The position numbers and the translations under genes were made by a program. Source: Paenibacillus azoreducens (GTDB taxonomy: Bacteria > Bacillota > Bacilli > Paenibacillales > Paenibacillaceae). From it: 64,000 nt of DNA. This document shows, piece after piece, positions 1 to 8,011 of this stretch. Where the stretch lies: the NCBI RefSeq assembly GCF_021654775.1, contig NZ_AP025343.1:3997501-4061500 (forward strand), given 5' to 3'. Under the pieces are notes generated by a model, which saw only the letters and a program-made list of their open reading frames with translations, was not told the origin of the DNA and made no database searches. Numbering within the stretch: the first letter of the stretch is position 1; each line of letters starts with the position of its first letter.

Positions 1-52
1 GCTTAAGCATTTCCAGCTTTCATCCGCTAATCGCCTTTAATCGATCCAGGGT

Positions 53-1285
53 TTAAAACGCCCAGTTTCCATTCCGGAATATCGCTTCTTTTCGGCCATC
101 CTGCGTAATTCCGTCAATGGAAAGCTCTGCGGAACCGATCATAAAATCGACATGAGTCAGACTTTTATTGACCCCATGCTTCGCCAGTTCCTCTCCATCC
201 ATGTCGGTACCGCCCTCAAGGGTTACAGGATAAGCTTGGCCAAGCGCAAGGTGGCAGGAAGCATTCTCATCGAATAAAGTATTGTAAAAAATGACATTCG
301 AGTTTGAAATCGGGGAATCATGAGGAACCAGTGCTACCTCACCAAGATATTTTGCCCCGTCATCGGTATCCAAAAGTTTTTGCAGCGCTTCGGCTCCCTT
401 GTCAGCGCTAAAGTCAACGACTTTGCCATCCTTGAACGTCAGTGAGAATCCATCGATAATGACGCCGTTATTGTTAAGCGGTTTCGTGCTGCGCACGGTC
501 CCGTTTACGCCGTCTTTGTGCGGGAGCGTATAGACTTCTTCTGTCGGAATATTAGGATTAAACCAAACTCCGCGCGTATTCTCTTTGGCTCCGCCAAGCC
601 AGAGATGTCCTTCCGGCAGATCAATCGTCAGCGATGTGCCCGGAGCTTCATATTGCAGCTGCTTATAACGTTTGTCATTCAGGAAAGCTACCATTTCGCT
701 CAGCTTCGCATTATGCTTGCCCCATGCATCAACCGGATTTTCCCGGTCAATCCGCGTTGCATCGATAATGCGTTCCCACAATTTCTGTATCGCCGTTTCC
801 TGGCTTTCGCCCGGGAACACCTTGCTTGCCCATTCAGGGGTAGCATAGGAAATCAAAGTCCAGGCATTGTGGTGGGACATCAGATAACTGCGGTATTTGT
901 TTAATGCGGCGGCGGCCGTTTTGGCAGCGGTCGCAATCCGCGACGGATCCGCTTCATTCAGCAAATCCGGATCAGGCGAATAAATTTGGATAAAAGCAGC
1001 GCCTTTCTCCGCGTATTCCTCCATCGCTTTGGCACGCCACTCCGGATATTCGGAGAACACTTCTTCCGGTGCATGCAGGTATTTAATCTTGGACAACTGA
1101 TCATCGTTGTATTCCACATGGACATTATGGGCGCCTACCTTGTAAGCATGCAGAGTAATTTGCCGGATCAGGTCGGCTGCTGCGATCGGTCCCATCACGA
1201 CCACGGTCTGGCCGGGCTGTACATTTACACCTACCTTGACGGCGAGCTCCGCATAATTTTCCAACTGCTGTTTTGTAGGATACAT
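53..1285 (-). CDS. M29 family aminopeptidase (AmpS/PepS type)
   Basis: The 410-residue protein has the length and organisation of the M29 (thermophilic aminopeptidase T/AmpS) family, cytosolic two-metal exopeptidases that remove N-terminal residues. The N-terminal domain opens MYPTKQQLENYAELAVKVG and continues with a V-Q-P-G-Q-T-V motif. The C-terminal half carries the family's metal-binding features, including a GHLWLGGAKENTRG segment near residue 228, an EVALVPHDSPIS segment (E near 318) and a C-H-L-A-L-G segment near 345. The gene stands alone on the minus strand; the next gene upstream is 424 bases away and separately terminated. Peptide specificity cannot be read from the sequence. The family call is secure. 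Confidence 0.9.
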   Translation of the reverse strand: MYPTKQQLENYAELAVKVGVNVQPGQTVVVMGPIAAADLIRQITLHAYKVGAHNVHVEYNDDQLSKIKYLHAPEEVFSEYPEWRAKAMEEYAEKGAAFIQIYSPDPDLLNEADPSRIATAAKTAAAALNKYRSYLMSHHNAWTLISYATPEWASKVFPGESQETAIQKLWERIIDATRIDRENPVDAWGKHNAKLSEMVAFLNDKRYKQLQYEAPGTSLTIDLPEGHLWLGGAKENTRGVWFNPNIPTEEVYTLPHKDGVNGTVRSTKPLNNNGVIIDGFSLTFKDGKVVDFSADKGAEALQKLLDTDDGAKYLGEVALVPHDSPISNSNVIFYNTLFDENASCHLALGQAYPVTLEGGTDMDGEELAKHGVNKSLTHVDFMIGSAELSIDGITQDGRKEAIFRNGNWAF

Positions 1286-1651
1286 TTTTATTCCCCCAAT
1301 TCGGTAAAAGTAGCTACTTTATTATATTCCTTACCAAGTGGTGACTTCCACATTTATTCGCTTTCCAGGAATGTATGCTCAAAATACGCTTTGAAATTCA
1401 GATCGAGCCAATTAACCTTTTCCTTTTTCTTCTTTAGGTTCAGGGATGCATATGCTGAACACCTCACTTAATGGATTTTATCAAGCCAGATTCCCTTAGG
1501 TCAATTTAGCAACAATCTATACGAAAACAGCGTTATTTTAAGACAAATTATGAATAGAAATTCAAAATAACCCTACAAAGTGACGTGAAGCCTTTAAAGC
1601 TTATTCCGATTACTTTGCTTGGACCCCGGAAGTGTATACTTTCGATATGTC
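1286..1651. other. non-coding stretch with a dispersed structured repeat (copy A)
   Basis: No gene is supported here. The proximal part would hold the promoter of the aminopeptidase. Bases 1566-1649 are a near-identical copy of a sequence at 51492-51573 (see the repeat entries). The rest shows nothing I can name. Confidence 0.6.
1566..1649. repeat. dispersed ~80-nt structured repeat, copy A
   Basis: This stretch and 51492-51573 agree at almost every position, in the same orientation, although unrelated genes flank them. Both contain an inverted pair around ACAAAGT and ACTTTG that would form a long stem with a loop of about 30 nt (here CCCTACAAAGT at 1571-1581 with ACTTTGCTTGG at 1612-1622), followed by ACCCCGGAAGT. 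It is either an interspersed repeat or a structured RNA. I do not recognise it as a named family. Confidence 0.75.
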
Positions 1652-1677
1652 AAAAAAAATCCGCGCTTGGGCGCGGA
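1652..1677 (-). terminator. intrinsic terminator of the histidine kinase gene
   Basis: On the minus strand TCCGCGC and GCGCGGA form a 7-bp GC-rich stem with a CCAA loop, followed by eight T residues. Confidence 0.85.
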
Positions 1678-1709
1678 CTGTAAGTAGAAATATGAACCTG
1701 GTTGTGGTC

Positions 1710-3089
1710 TTAGGCTTTTAATTGCAAATCCGCAGCCGCCGGAAGCGTGACAAGGGCGGTAGTTCCCTCTCCTTTGACGCTCTGAAACTCCAAACTTCCG
1801 CCAACCGCCTGGATAATCCGAAAGGTCACCATCAGTCCGAGCCCGGTTCCATTCAACTTGGTCGAATAAAATGGGTTTCCCAATATCGACAGTTGTTCGG
1901 GCGACATGCCTACTCCGTTATCTCGGATTCGGATGCACACATGATGAAAATGCCGATAGGCAGCGATGGAAATTCGTCCTTTTGACGCTGAAGTCGCGTC
2001 GATAGAATTCCTGATGATATGGGTCAGTGCTTGTTTTATTTTGGACCGATCTGCCTGAATCCATAAATCATCTTCTGCTAACATCTCCAAATCCACATGG
2101 TTCGCCTGCGCGGCAGGTTCTATTTCTTCTTTGATTTGGCCCAAAATAACGGACACCGGGAACACTTCAATCGTCTCCAGCTGCGGTTTGGCGTAATTCA
2201 GGAAATCATTAATGATGTATTCCATACGGTTCAATTCCATCATCGATATTTCCAGATACTTTTTGTTTTTCCCTTCCGCGTTCCGCATCGATAGCTGCAG
2301 GAAGCCTTTGATCGAAGTTAGCGGAGAACGAATTTCATGCGCTACGGATGCCGCCAATTGGCTGGTTACGTTCAACTTTTCAGTCCGGATAATTTGTTCT
2401 TGCATGCAGATCGCTTTAATGGTCACTTCCATTAAAAAAACAGCCAAACTCATCGTAACCAATTGCAGTAAGAAAACCTGCAGCATAAAGAAGCCGGAAT
2501 AAGACTCGTTCATTTGTTTTGTCAAGATGAATCCGCCCCAAGAAACGATAAAAGCAGCAGTAGTTAACAAGATGCTAGTAATAAATCGGAATTGCGGAGA
2601 TTTTTGGTTAAAACGGGCGGCAAAAGGATACGCAGCAGCGCAGATCAAGAGTGAGGCTATGAAACCGATAAAAAAATCATCCAAACCAATCAAAAAACGG
2701 CACATAACAAAAGAAATAAAGGAAATGATGCCGCCCACATTACCCCCATACAAAACAGCAATGATTAACGGTATGCTTCTGAGATCGCCGTCAAAATCAT
2801 TCGTAATATTCGATGGGAAAAGCATGGATAACACAATTGCGATTCCGCAGCATAGCCCCAGAAGCATCTGCCGCCGCTGATCTTTTTTAGGATATAAGAG
2901 TTTATAAGCTTCAAAAGCCCATTTCCTTATATCTCGAGAAAAACTACCATCAGCCGCGGCCGGTCTTCTTTCAGGATATGTCGATGGATGTTCGTTCTTA
3001 TAGAAGTTATGGTTTGTAATGCAGATCAATTGGTATAACAATAATGGAATCAAGATATCAAGTATATCCAGCAGCAGATCTTTTATCAT
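1710..3089 (-). CDS. membrane sensor histidine kinase (5TM, KinB/LytS-like sensor)
   Basis: A 459-residue kinase. Residues ~75-225 hold about six hydrophobic segments including a GGNVGGIISFISF stretch typical of 5TMR-LYT-type sensors, preceded by one hydrophobic segment at the very N-terminus. The HisKA domain carries VAHEIRSPLTSIKGFLQL near residue 248 with the phospho-accepting His. The HATPase domain has an N box (IIRNSIDA), G1 DNGVGM and G2 GTGLGLMV. It would autophosphorylate at the membrane and feed a response regulator or phosphorelay. No response regulator lies beside it, so it is an orphan kinase of the type that often feeds Spo0F-like relays; that link is inference. It sits directly downstream of the eut locus but has its own ribosome site (GGGAGGGAGG) and terminator, so it is probably not part of that operon. 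Confidence 0.88.
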   Translation of the reverse strand: MIKDLLLDILDILIPLLLYQLICITNHNFYKNEHPSTYPERRPAAADGSFSRDIRKWAFEAYKLLYPKKDQRRQMLLGLCCGIAIVLSMLFPSNITNDFDGDLRSIPLIIAVLYGGNVGGIISFISFVMCRFLIGLDDFFIGFIASLLICAAAYPFAARFNQKSPQFRFITSILLTTAAFIVSWGGFILTKQMNESYSGFFMLQVFLLQLVTMSLAVFLMEVTIKAICMQEQIIRTEKLNVTSQLAASVAHEIRSPLTSIKGFLQLSMRNAEGKNKKYLEISMMELNRMEYIINDFLNYAKPQLETIEVFPVSVILGQIKEEIEPAAQANHVDLEMLAEDDLWIQADRSKIKQALTHIIRNSIDATSASKGRISIAAYRHFHHVCIRIRDNGVGMSPEQLSILGNPFYSTKLNGTGLGLMVTFRIIQAVGGSLEFQSVKGEGTTALVTLPAAADLQLKA

Positions 3090-3184
3090 AACCTCCCTCC
3101 CAAGTTCATTTATTCGACTTCAGGAGGCTTTTTCCCTTTTATTGTAAAGAAAAGAGACGGCCGCATGTTTTAACAGACCGATAT

Positions 3185-3214
3185 TTAAAAAACCCACCTT
3201 TTCCAAGATGGGTT
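3185..3214 (-). terminator. terminator at the end of the eut operon
   Basis: Downstream of eutH the minus strand reads AACCCATC, a short loop, then GGTGGGTT followed by a T-run. This is the only strong intrinsic terminator I see after the last eut gene. Confidence 0.8.
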
Positions 3215-3275
3215 CAAACGAGAGGATAGATAGAAACCTGCATGCGTAAAAATAAAATTCTGAAAAAAACTGCTA

Positions 3276-4382
3276 TTACGACTCCAGTACCTCTTCCTTC
3301 GGTTCCGGAGTCATCTTCTTAGCCAAAAATACGGCTACGACAATCGCCGTAATTCCGCCGACCAGCTTCCCGACAATCATCGGGAAAATCATTTCCTTCG
3401 CAACCCCGGCCGTAAAGCCAAGATGATCGCCGAATACAAACGCGGCCGACACCGCAAAGGCGACGTTGATGACCTTGCCCCGCGCATCCATGTCTTTCAT
3501 CATGCCAAACATCGGAATGACGTTGGCAAGCGTAGCAACCAGGCCGGCTGCCGCAATCTCATTCATGCCGAGCAGCTTGCCCAGCTTCATCAGCGGTTTA
3601 TTAAACACTTTCGTAATCACAAATACCATAGCAAAAGCGCCGGCGAGTACAATGGCAATATCACCAACGATTTTGATTCCGTCTTCAACCGGAGCAAGCC
3701 CCGGAATGATGGTAATCCCTGTCAACTGCTGCGTGATGCCCGCTGCGAGTCCCAAGGTCGCTACAATGACGATGAATTGCCCAAAGATCGTAAACCCTTT
3801 GATCATGCCTTGCGGGAACTTCCACAATCCAAGCACAATCAGTACAGCAAACAAAATGATTGGAACCAGGTTGGACAAAATCATTGTGATCGAGTAACCG
3901 GCAACCAAACCGCCGATCAAGCAGCCGAGCGGGATGGTTACGATACCAGCCAGAACGCCGGTAGCCAAATATTTCTGGTCTTCCTTTTTGATAATGCCAA
4001 GCGCGACCGGAATGATAAATACAATCGTAGGGCCAAGCATAGCCCCCAGAATCGTACCCGCGAATAAACCCGCTTCCGGACTCTGCGCCAGTTCTTGGGC
4101 TAGCGAGAAGCCGCCCATGTCATTCGCCAGCAGCGTTGTCGCAAACATGGCAGGGTCTGCTCCCAATGCGCTGTATACAGGAACGACGATCGGACTTAGC
4201 ACTTTAGCCAGGACCGGAGACAGGCAGATGATTCCCACCATGGCGAGCGTAAGCGACCCCATGGCCATAATCCCTTCATCGAATTGATGCCCCAATCCGA
4301 ACTTGTACCCAATGCACTTATCAATCGCACCGAGAATCATGAAAATAACCATGCCGTAAATGATAATTTCATTAATCTCCAC
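3276..4382 (-). CDS. eutH: ethanolamine permease EutH
   Basis: A very hydrophobic protein of about 368 residues with ten or more membrane segments, matching the EutH family that imports ethanolamine. Recognisable stretches are an N-terminal EINEIIIYGMVIFMILGAID segment, a FATTLLANDMGGFSLAQ segment and, near the C-terminus, FVFGDHLGFTAGVA. The start is placed at GTG 4382: the Shine-Dalgarno GGGGGAG lies 7 nt before it, whereas an upstream in-frame ATG (4388) is only one base from that site, and homologues begin near the E-I-N-E-I-I motif. It is the last gene of the eut operon, 33 bases after the PduT-type shell gene, and is followed by a terminator. Function is confident; the start is a choice. 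Confidence 0.93.
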   Translation of the reverse strand: MEINEIIIYGMVIFMILGAIDKCIGYKFGLGHQFDEGIMAMGSLTLAMVGIICLSPVLAKVLSPIVVPVYSALGADPAMFATTLLANDMGGFSLAQELAQSPEAGLFAGTILGAMLGPTIVFIIPVALGIIKKEDQKYLATGVLAGIVTIPLGCLIGGLVAGYSITMILSNLVPIILFAVLIVLGLWKFPQGMIKGFTIFGQFIVIVATLGLAAGITQQLTGITIIPGLAPVEDGIKIVGDIAIVLAGAFAMVFVITKVFNKPLMKLGKLLGMNEIAAAGLVATLANVIPMFGMMKDMDARGKVINVAFAVSAAFVFGDHLGFTAGVAKEMIFPMIVGKLVGGITAIVVAVFLAKKMTPEPKEEVLES

Positions 4383-4451
4383 GTACATGCTCCCCCATTC
4401 TTTCGCTATATGATCCAAAGCAAACGATTATCTTACTGCTCTGGAAACTCC

Positions 4452-4997
4452 CTACCGGAAGTGTTGTATGATTTCCTCGGACGGGGAACGAAGCACCGTA
4501 TGATGAATAATCCGCTTTGGATCCATGGAGGATACAAACACTTTCATCCCCTGCTCGACATCGCTGACACTTCCCGTGAACACGGCGAGGAATTTGCCGC
4601 CAATCGCCATGCCTAAATTCATTTTTTTCACATGAATGTCGCATTGCTTCAAAGCTTCGTTTAACGCAAAAATCCCGGAAGACACCGTCGCTGTTTCCAC
4701 AATTCCAAGCGCATCCACAGGCTGGGAAGATGAACGGCGTTTCAATCCATCGATAATATCGGTATGAACGCCATGCAGTTCAAAGTCGCTGATCCGGAAC
4801 TCGCCGGCTTCCGTCTTAGCCGTCTCCATCGCAGCCTGCACATCTGCAGTATCGCCGCTCATGATGATCAGAAACTTTCCCGGACAGATCGGCTTCATAT
4901 GATGCACTTCAACAGGCGAAGTCTTCAGCATACGATCCGCCGTCTCGTAGCCTTTGCTAATGCTGCGCATCTCAACAACACCTATTGCACTAATCAT
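4452..4997 (-). CDS. trimeric tandem-BMC shell protein, PduT type with a pore cysteine
   Basis: Two consecutive BMC domains (about residues 3-88 and 95-175, each starting A-[I/L]-G-[V/I]-V-E) make this a BMC-T shell protein of 181 residues. The first domain contains P-I-C-P-G-K with the cysteine at residue 38. The same position in Salmonella PduT (Cys38, in a T-I-C-P-G-K context) binds a [4Fe-4S] cluster at the trimer pore, so an electron-transfer or redox port in the shell is the likely role. The gene overlaps the end of eutN by 8 nt and precedes eutH. PduT-type proteins belong classically to propanediol compartments, so its presence in a eut operon is notable. I leave the symbol blank because it has no standard eut name. 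Confidence 0.85.
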   Translation of the reverse strand: MISAIGVVEMRSISKGYETADRMLKTSPVEVHHMKPICPGKFLIIMSGDTADVQAAMETAKTEAGEFRISDFELHGVHTDIIDGLKRRSSSQPVDALGIVETATVSSGIFALNEALKQCDIHVKKMNLGMAIGGKFLAVFTGSVSDVEQGMKVFVSSMDPKRIIHHTVLRSPSEEIIQHFR

Positions 4998-5265
4998 GTG
5001 TCACCTCGATTGAATCGACGATTCCCACGATGACCGCATCAACGGGTACGTCTGAATTGGCAAACGATGTCCGTGCCGCACTTCCGGTCGTAACCAGCAC
5101 CGTATCCCCTATGCCTGCCCCGGCATTGTCCGCAGCGACAAAATATTCGCCTGTGACGGATTCATTGGCATATGATAACGGTTTGACCACGAGAAAGGCC
5201 ATCCCGTTCAGCTTATTATCCTTGCGGGTAGCCCACAGGCTTCCCATAACTTGTCCCATGATCAT
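4990..5265 (-). CDS. eutN: EutN/CcmL pentameric vertex protein
   Basis: A 91-residue EutN/CcmL/PduN-family protein that caps the vertices of the microcompartment. It starts MIMGQVMGSLWATRK, carries the typical hydrophobic LVVKPL strand, a YFVAADNAGAGIGDTVLVTTGSAAR core (the G-A-G-I-G-D and G-S-A-A-R motifs) and ends with the family's D-A-V-I-V-G-I-V-D strand. The start at 5265 is chosen because GAGGTG lies just upstream; a longer reading frame from 5331 would overlap the upstream gene and lacks a site. The stop overlaps the next shell gene, implying coupled translation. Confidence 0.93.
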   Translation of the reverse strand: MIMGQVMGSLWATRKDNKLNGMAFLVVKPLSYANESVTGEYFVAADNAGAGIGDTVLVTTGSAARTSFANSDVPVDAVIVGIVDSIEVTHD

Positions 5266-5281
5266 AGTTTCACCTCGCCCG

Positions 5282-5971
5282 TTATCTTCTTCGTACCTGC
5301 ATCCGCTGCATGCGCAAGTAATCCTGAGCAAGCGGCGTAATGATACTATGCCGGTCTATCACGATTTCTGTCCGGTTCTGCAGACGGTACTTTTTCACTT
5401 CCGCTTCGGTAATGACCCTGCGGTTCAATACTTCCGGATCATCCGGCACTTTATCGGATTTGGAATGAGGATCAGCCTGCATGTCCATAGGCCGGCCTTC
5501 GTCCATACAAGCCGAAAGCAGTTCCGCTTCTTTGGCCATCCGGATTCCGTAATTGCTCAGCTTGTCCGCAAATTCATCGTACATCTTGTACAGCAAAACA
5601 GGCGCCGTTGACTTGTATTTGCGGTAAAGCAAACCTTCTTCGAGCGCAATTACCTTTCGTCCTTTCAGCAGCATCGTCAGCACGAACCGTTCACGCGGGC
5701 CAGCGCTTATGCCGTTCGCAAGGTGGGATAAAAGCTGAATGCATATGGTAGGAATAATCAGCACATCGCAATCTCTGAGCGCCTCATCGTAATAATGCAC
5801 CTCATAATATGGCTTCAGCTTTTTTTCCAGTTCCGGCAGCGGTTCCGCAGTCAGAAGTACTGCTTGCTTTTTGGATGCCATCGGCTTCCCCTCCGCCAGT
5901 CCCAGCCGTTTCATCACCTCGGCCGTTACGGCTTCGATAATCGCGGCCCGATCCAGAGCTTCTATGTTCAT
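5282..5971 (-). CDS. eut protein of unknown function (TIGR02536-like), probable lumen cargo
   Basis: A 229-residue protein matching what is known of the uncharacterised ethanolamine-utilisation family found in Firmicute eut operons and absent from enteric ones (TIGR02536 by recollection, not searched). The N-terminus (residues ~8-24, AAIIEAVTAEVMKRLGL) is an amphipathic helix of the encapsulation-peptide type, followed by a linker and a Rossmann-like or flavoprotein-like core (VLIIPTICIQLLSHLANGIS, then a VIALEEG strand). The C-terminus (EVKKYRLQNRTEIVIDRHSI) resembles an LPxTG-free regulatory tail seen in this family, ending very basic (RMQRMQVRRR). It lies between eutD and eutN, 16 nt before the eutN start. 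The function is unknown; the targeting peptide suggests it works inside the compartment. Confidence 0.75.
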   Translation of the reverse strand: MNIEALDRAAIIEAVTAEVMKRLGLAEGKPMASKKQAVLLTAEPLPELEKKLKPYYEVHYYDEALRDCDVLIIPTICIQLLSHLANGISAGPRERFVLTMLLKGRKVIALEEGLLYRKYKSTAPVLLYKMYDEFADKLSNYGIRMAKEAELLSACMDEGRPMDMQADPHSKSDKVPDDPEVLNRRVITEAEVKKYRLQNRTEIVIDRHSIITPLAQDYLRMQRMQVRRR

Positions 5972-5998
5972 TTTTTCACGCTCCTAAACCTGGATGCC

Positions 5999-6625
5999 CT
6001 ACTTCAAAATTTTCCCTTTCGTGCCTTTCGTAAAGCCGCATGCATTTGCTTCGTCATAGTCGATATGCATGTAAGTTTCATAGTTCGGGCTCACTCGTAC
6101 CAACACATCGTCAAAAATAAGCGGACGTTTGCCATACACTTTTACCTGTACGATTTCACCGTTTTTCACGTTGTATTTCTCCGCGTCTTCCGCTTTAACG
6201 TGAATATGGCGCTGTGCTGCGATAAGTCCCCGTTCCAGCCGAATCATATTGCTGCCGGAAGCGACGACGATTCCCGGGGTTCCTTCAAGCTTGCCGCTTT
6301 CTCTCACCGGCGCGGGTATTCCGAGCACGACCGAATCCGTGAGCGATACCTCTACTTGCGATTCTTTACGTTCCGGCCCAAGCACGACGACATTATGCAA
6401 AGAGCCCTTTGGCCCGATCAGCGTCACGCGTTCTTTGCAGGCATATTGCCCCGGCTGGGAAAGATCCTTGGCTTTCGTCAGTTGATATCCCGTGCCGAAC
6501 AAGGCATCGATCGTTTCCCGGCTCAAATGGACATGTTTGCCGGATGCTTCGATTTCGAAGCAGGTTTCATCCTGTACCCGCTTGACTACTTCATTAATGA
6601 TGCTCTCTACCAGTTGGTTATCCAC
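5999..6625 (-). CDS. eutD: phosphotransacetylase EutD, PduL type
   Basis: About 208 residues of the PduL phosphate acyltransferase family, not the larger Pta-like EutD of enterics. It converts acetyl-CoA and phosphate to acetyl phosphate and CoA, recycling CoA in the lumen. Zinc-binding motifs are visible: H-V-H-L near residues 31-34 and R-H-I-H near 139-142, in two related beta-barrel halves. Residues 4-20 (QLVESIINEVVKRVQDE) are an amphipathic encapsulation peptide. The start is set at GTG 6625: the site TGAGGTG sits 6 nt upstream, while the longer frame from 6658 starts with TTG inside eutT without a site. The gene begins 14 nt after the eutT stop. Confidence 0.9.
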   Translation of the reverse strand: MDNQLVESIINEVVKRVQDETCFEIEASGKHVHLSRETIDALFGTGYQLTKAKDLSQPGQYACKERVTLIGPKGSLHNVVVLGPERKESQVEVSLTDSVVLGIPAPVRESGKLEGTPGIVVASGSNMIRLERGLIAAQRHIHVKAEDAEKYNVKNGEIVQVKVYGKRPLIFDDVLVRVSPNYETYMHIDYDEANACGFTKGTKGKILK

Positions 6626-6638
6626 CTTAGTCACCTCA

Positions 6639-7475
6639 TCAGTTGTACTCTCCAACACGGATGCGGAACATAATAATCCAGAACAAGGAAGACAGCCTGT
6701 TCAGTGAACGAATGATATCTTCGCGCTCTGCATCTCCGTGTTCCTTCTTAAAGGCTTGATAAGCCAGCAGTTCCGTCTCCCTCGTCAATGTGCGCAACGC
6801 ATTTATGACAACAACCGCTTCGCCCATATCATAGCTGGGTTGAAAATGTTCCAGTCCAAAGTATTTCTTGGGAAAATGGGATTGCTCCCTGAGTTCCTTG
6901 GGATTCAGCCCAAGCAAATGAAACTCCTCAATGCTTTCGCTCAGCACTTCGCACCGTACGATCCGCCTGACGAATTGCAAAATCTCTTCCAAATCCTTGA
7001 CTAGCTTGGTCATATTCAGCTTGAAGCAGCTGATTTGCGCTTCCAATATTTTCGTTTCCAATGAGTCCAGCTTGCCGCGGAATAATATCCGTGGGTGATC
7101 CTTAAAAACAAGCATATTTCCATATAAATGAGTCATATGCTCAGGCTTCGCTTCCAAAAATCCGCCGTACAGCGTCCGAAATCGCTTTTTCCCGCCGGTT
7201 GCCGGTTCAACATCAAGGTTGGTCGTAATTTGAAGCTTAACTTCCTTTTGCGGCGTCGGTTCTTGCGCTGGTACCGATGCCGGTACCGGATCATTCGCTG
7301 TATCCTTATCCGTCTCGGAAGCTTTCACATACCGCAGTTCAATCTGATGATCGGTTAAAAAGCTTTTGGCCGATGGTGTCAGTATTGTTCCAACAGCTGC
7401 CTCATAAACCGCAACATCCTTCAAATTCCGATATCGAAAATGCTTTCGCAGCTCGCTTTCCGTAATCACAGCCAT
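6639..7475 (-). CDS. eutT: corrinoid adenosyltransferase EutT
   Basis: A 278-residue EutT-type ATP:cob(I)alamin adenosyltransferase supplying adenosylcobalamin to EutBC. The N-terminal part (MAVITESELRKHFRYRNLKD ... LTPSAKSFLTDH) is the typical EutT leader, then a ~35-residue Pro/Glu-rich linker (residues ~58-92), then the helical catalytic domain with H-M-T-H-L-Y-G-N near 128 and a helix bundle to the C-terminus. I see no H-x11-C-C-x2-C metal motif of Salmonella EutT, so this belongs to the cysteine-free class seen in some Firmicutes. A strong hairpin separates it from eutM upstream. Confidence 0.88.
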   Translation of the reverse strand: MAVITESELRKHFRYRNLKDVAVYEAAVGTILTPSAKSFLTDHQIELRYVKASETDKDTANDPVPASVPAQEPTPQKEVKLQITTNLDVEPATGGKKRFRTLYGGFLEAKPEHMTHLYGNMLVFKDHPRILFRGKLDSLETKILEAQISCFKLNMTKLVKDLEEILQFVRRIVRCEVLSESIEEFHLLGLNPKELREQSHFPKKYFGLEHFQPSYDMGEAVVVINALRTLTRETELLAYQAFKKEHGDAEREDIIRSLNRLSSLFWIIMFRIRVGEYN

Positions 7476-7567
7476 GTTTTCACATCCTTCTAAGGCGAAT
7501 GCGTGATCATATTCCCTTACGCGATCGTCCGAACCGTTCCAAGCCGTGGCAATTCGCCTTCGCCAGA

Positions 7568-7601
7568 AGCGGAATGCGGGCTCTTACGCCCGCATTCTGC
7601 T
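7568..7601 (-). other. long intercistronic hairpin between eutM and eutT
   Basis: A 14-bp inverted repeat (arms 7568-7581 and 7588-7601, one mismatch-type pair) with a 6-base loop. No T-run follows on either strand, so it is unlikely to be a simple terminator. Its place directly behind the shell gene eutM suggests an mRNA processing or 3'-protection element that raises eutM level. The loop (GTAAGA on the minus strand) does not fit the ANTAR hexaloop rule. Confidence 0.6.
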
Positions 7602-7632
7602 GTCTTCCTCATCCGGCTTGTCCGGGTTAGTT

Positions 7633-7920
7633 TTATTCTGCCTTTGTCTTCGGCAGGATTGCGTCCACTTCGGCATGCGGTCTTGGAATCACGTGCACCG
7701 ACAGCAATTCGCCAACACGTTCTGCCGCTGCTGCGCCTGCGTCGGTTGCTGCCTTGACTGCGCCCACATCGCCGCGAACCATAACCGTTACGAGACCTGC
7801 ACCGATTTGCTCTTTGCCGATCAACGTAACATTCGCTGCTTTCACCATTGCGTCTGCCGCTTCGATTGCTCCTACCAAACCTTTCGTTTCTACCATTCCC
7901 AATGCGTTTGCGTTTGCCAT
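7633..7920 (-). CDS. eutM: hexameric BMC-H shell protein EutM
   Basis: A 95-residue single-domain BMC shell protein beginning [22 protein letters not shown], with the characteristic pore loop after [23 protein letters not shown] and an H-V-I-P-R-P-H C-terminal strand. This is the standard hexameric facet tile (EutM/PduA class). It has a strong ribosome site (TTAGGAGG) as expected for an abundant structural protein. It lies 91 bases after eutE; that gap holds no terminator or ANTAR-type hairpin. Confidence 0.95.
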   Translation of the reverse strand: MANANALGMVETKGLVGAIEAADAMVKAANVTLIGKEQIGAGLVTVMVRGDVGAVKAATDAGAAAAERVGELLSVHVIPRPHAEVDAILPKTKAE

Positions 7921-8011
7921 GATAAAATTCCTCCTAATAATTTGTAGTTATATTGAATTTTGGGGTTACCTATAATGGGTTGTTCGTCTTGCCAATGAAG
8001 ACTGCGAAAAC

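Noticed and set aside
518..904. Antisense plus-strand frames inside the aminopeptidase and many others across the minus-strand genes
   Set aside because: They mirror real genes, have no ribosome sites and encode arginine/histidine-rich or low-complexity products.
7475..7633. eutM-eutT spacer as a possible further EutV target
   Set aside because: Only one strong hairpin is present, its loop (GTAAGA) does not fit the A1/G4 rule, and no terminator T-run follows.
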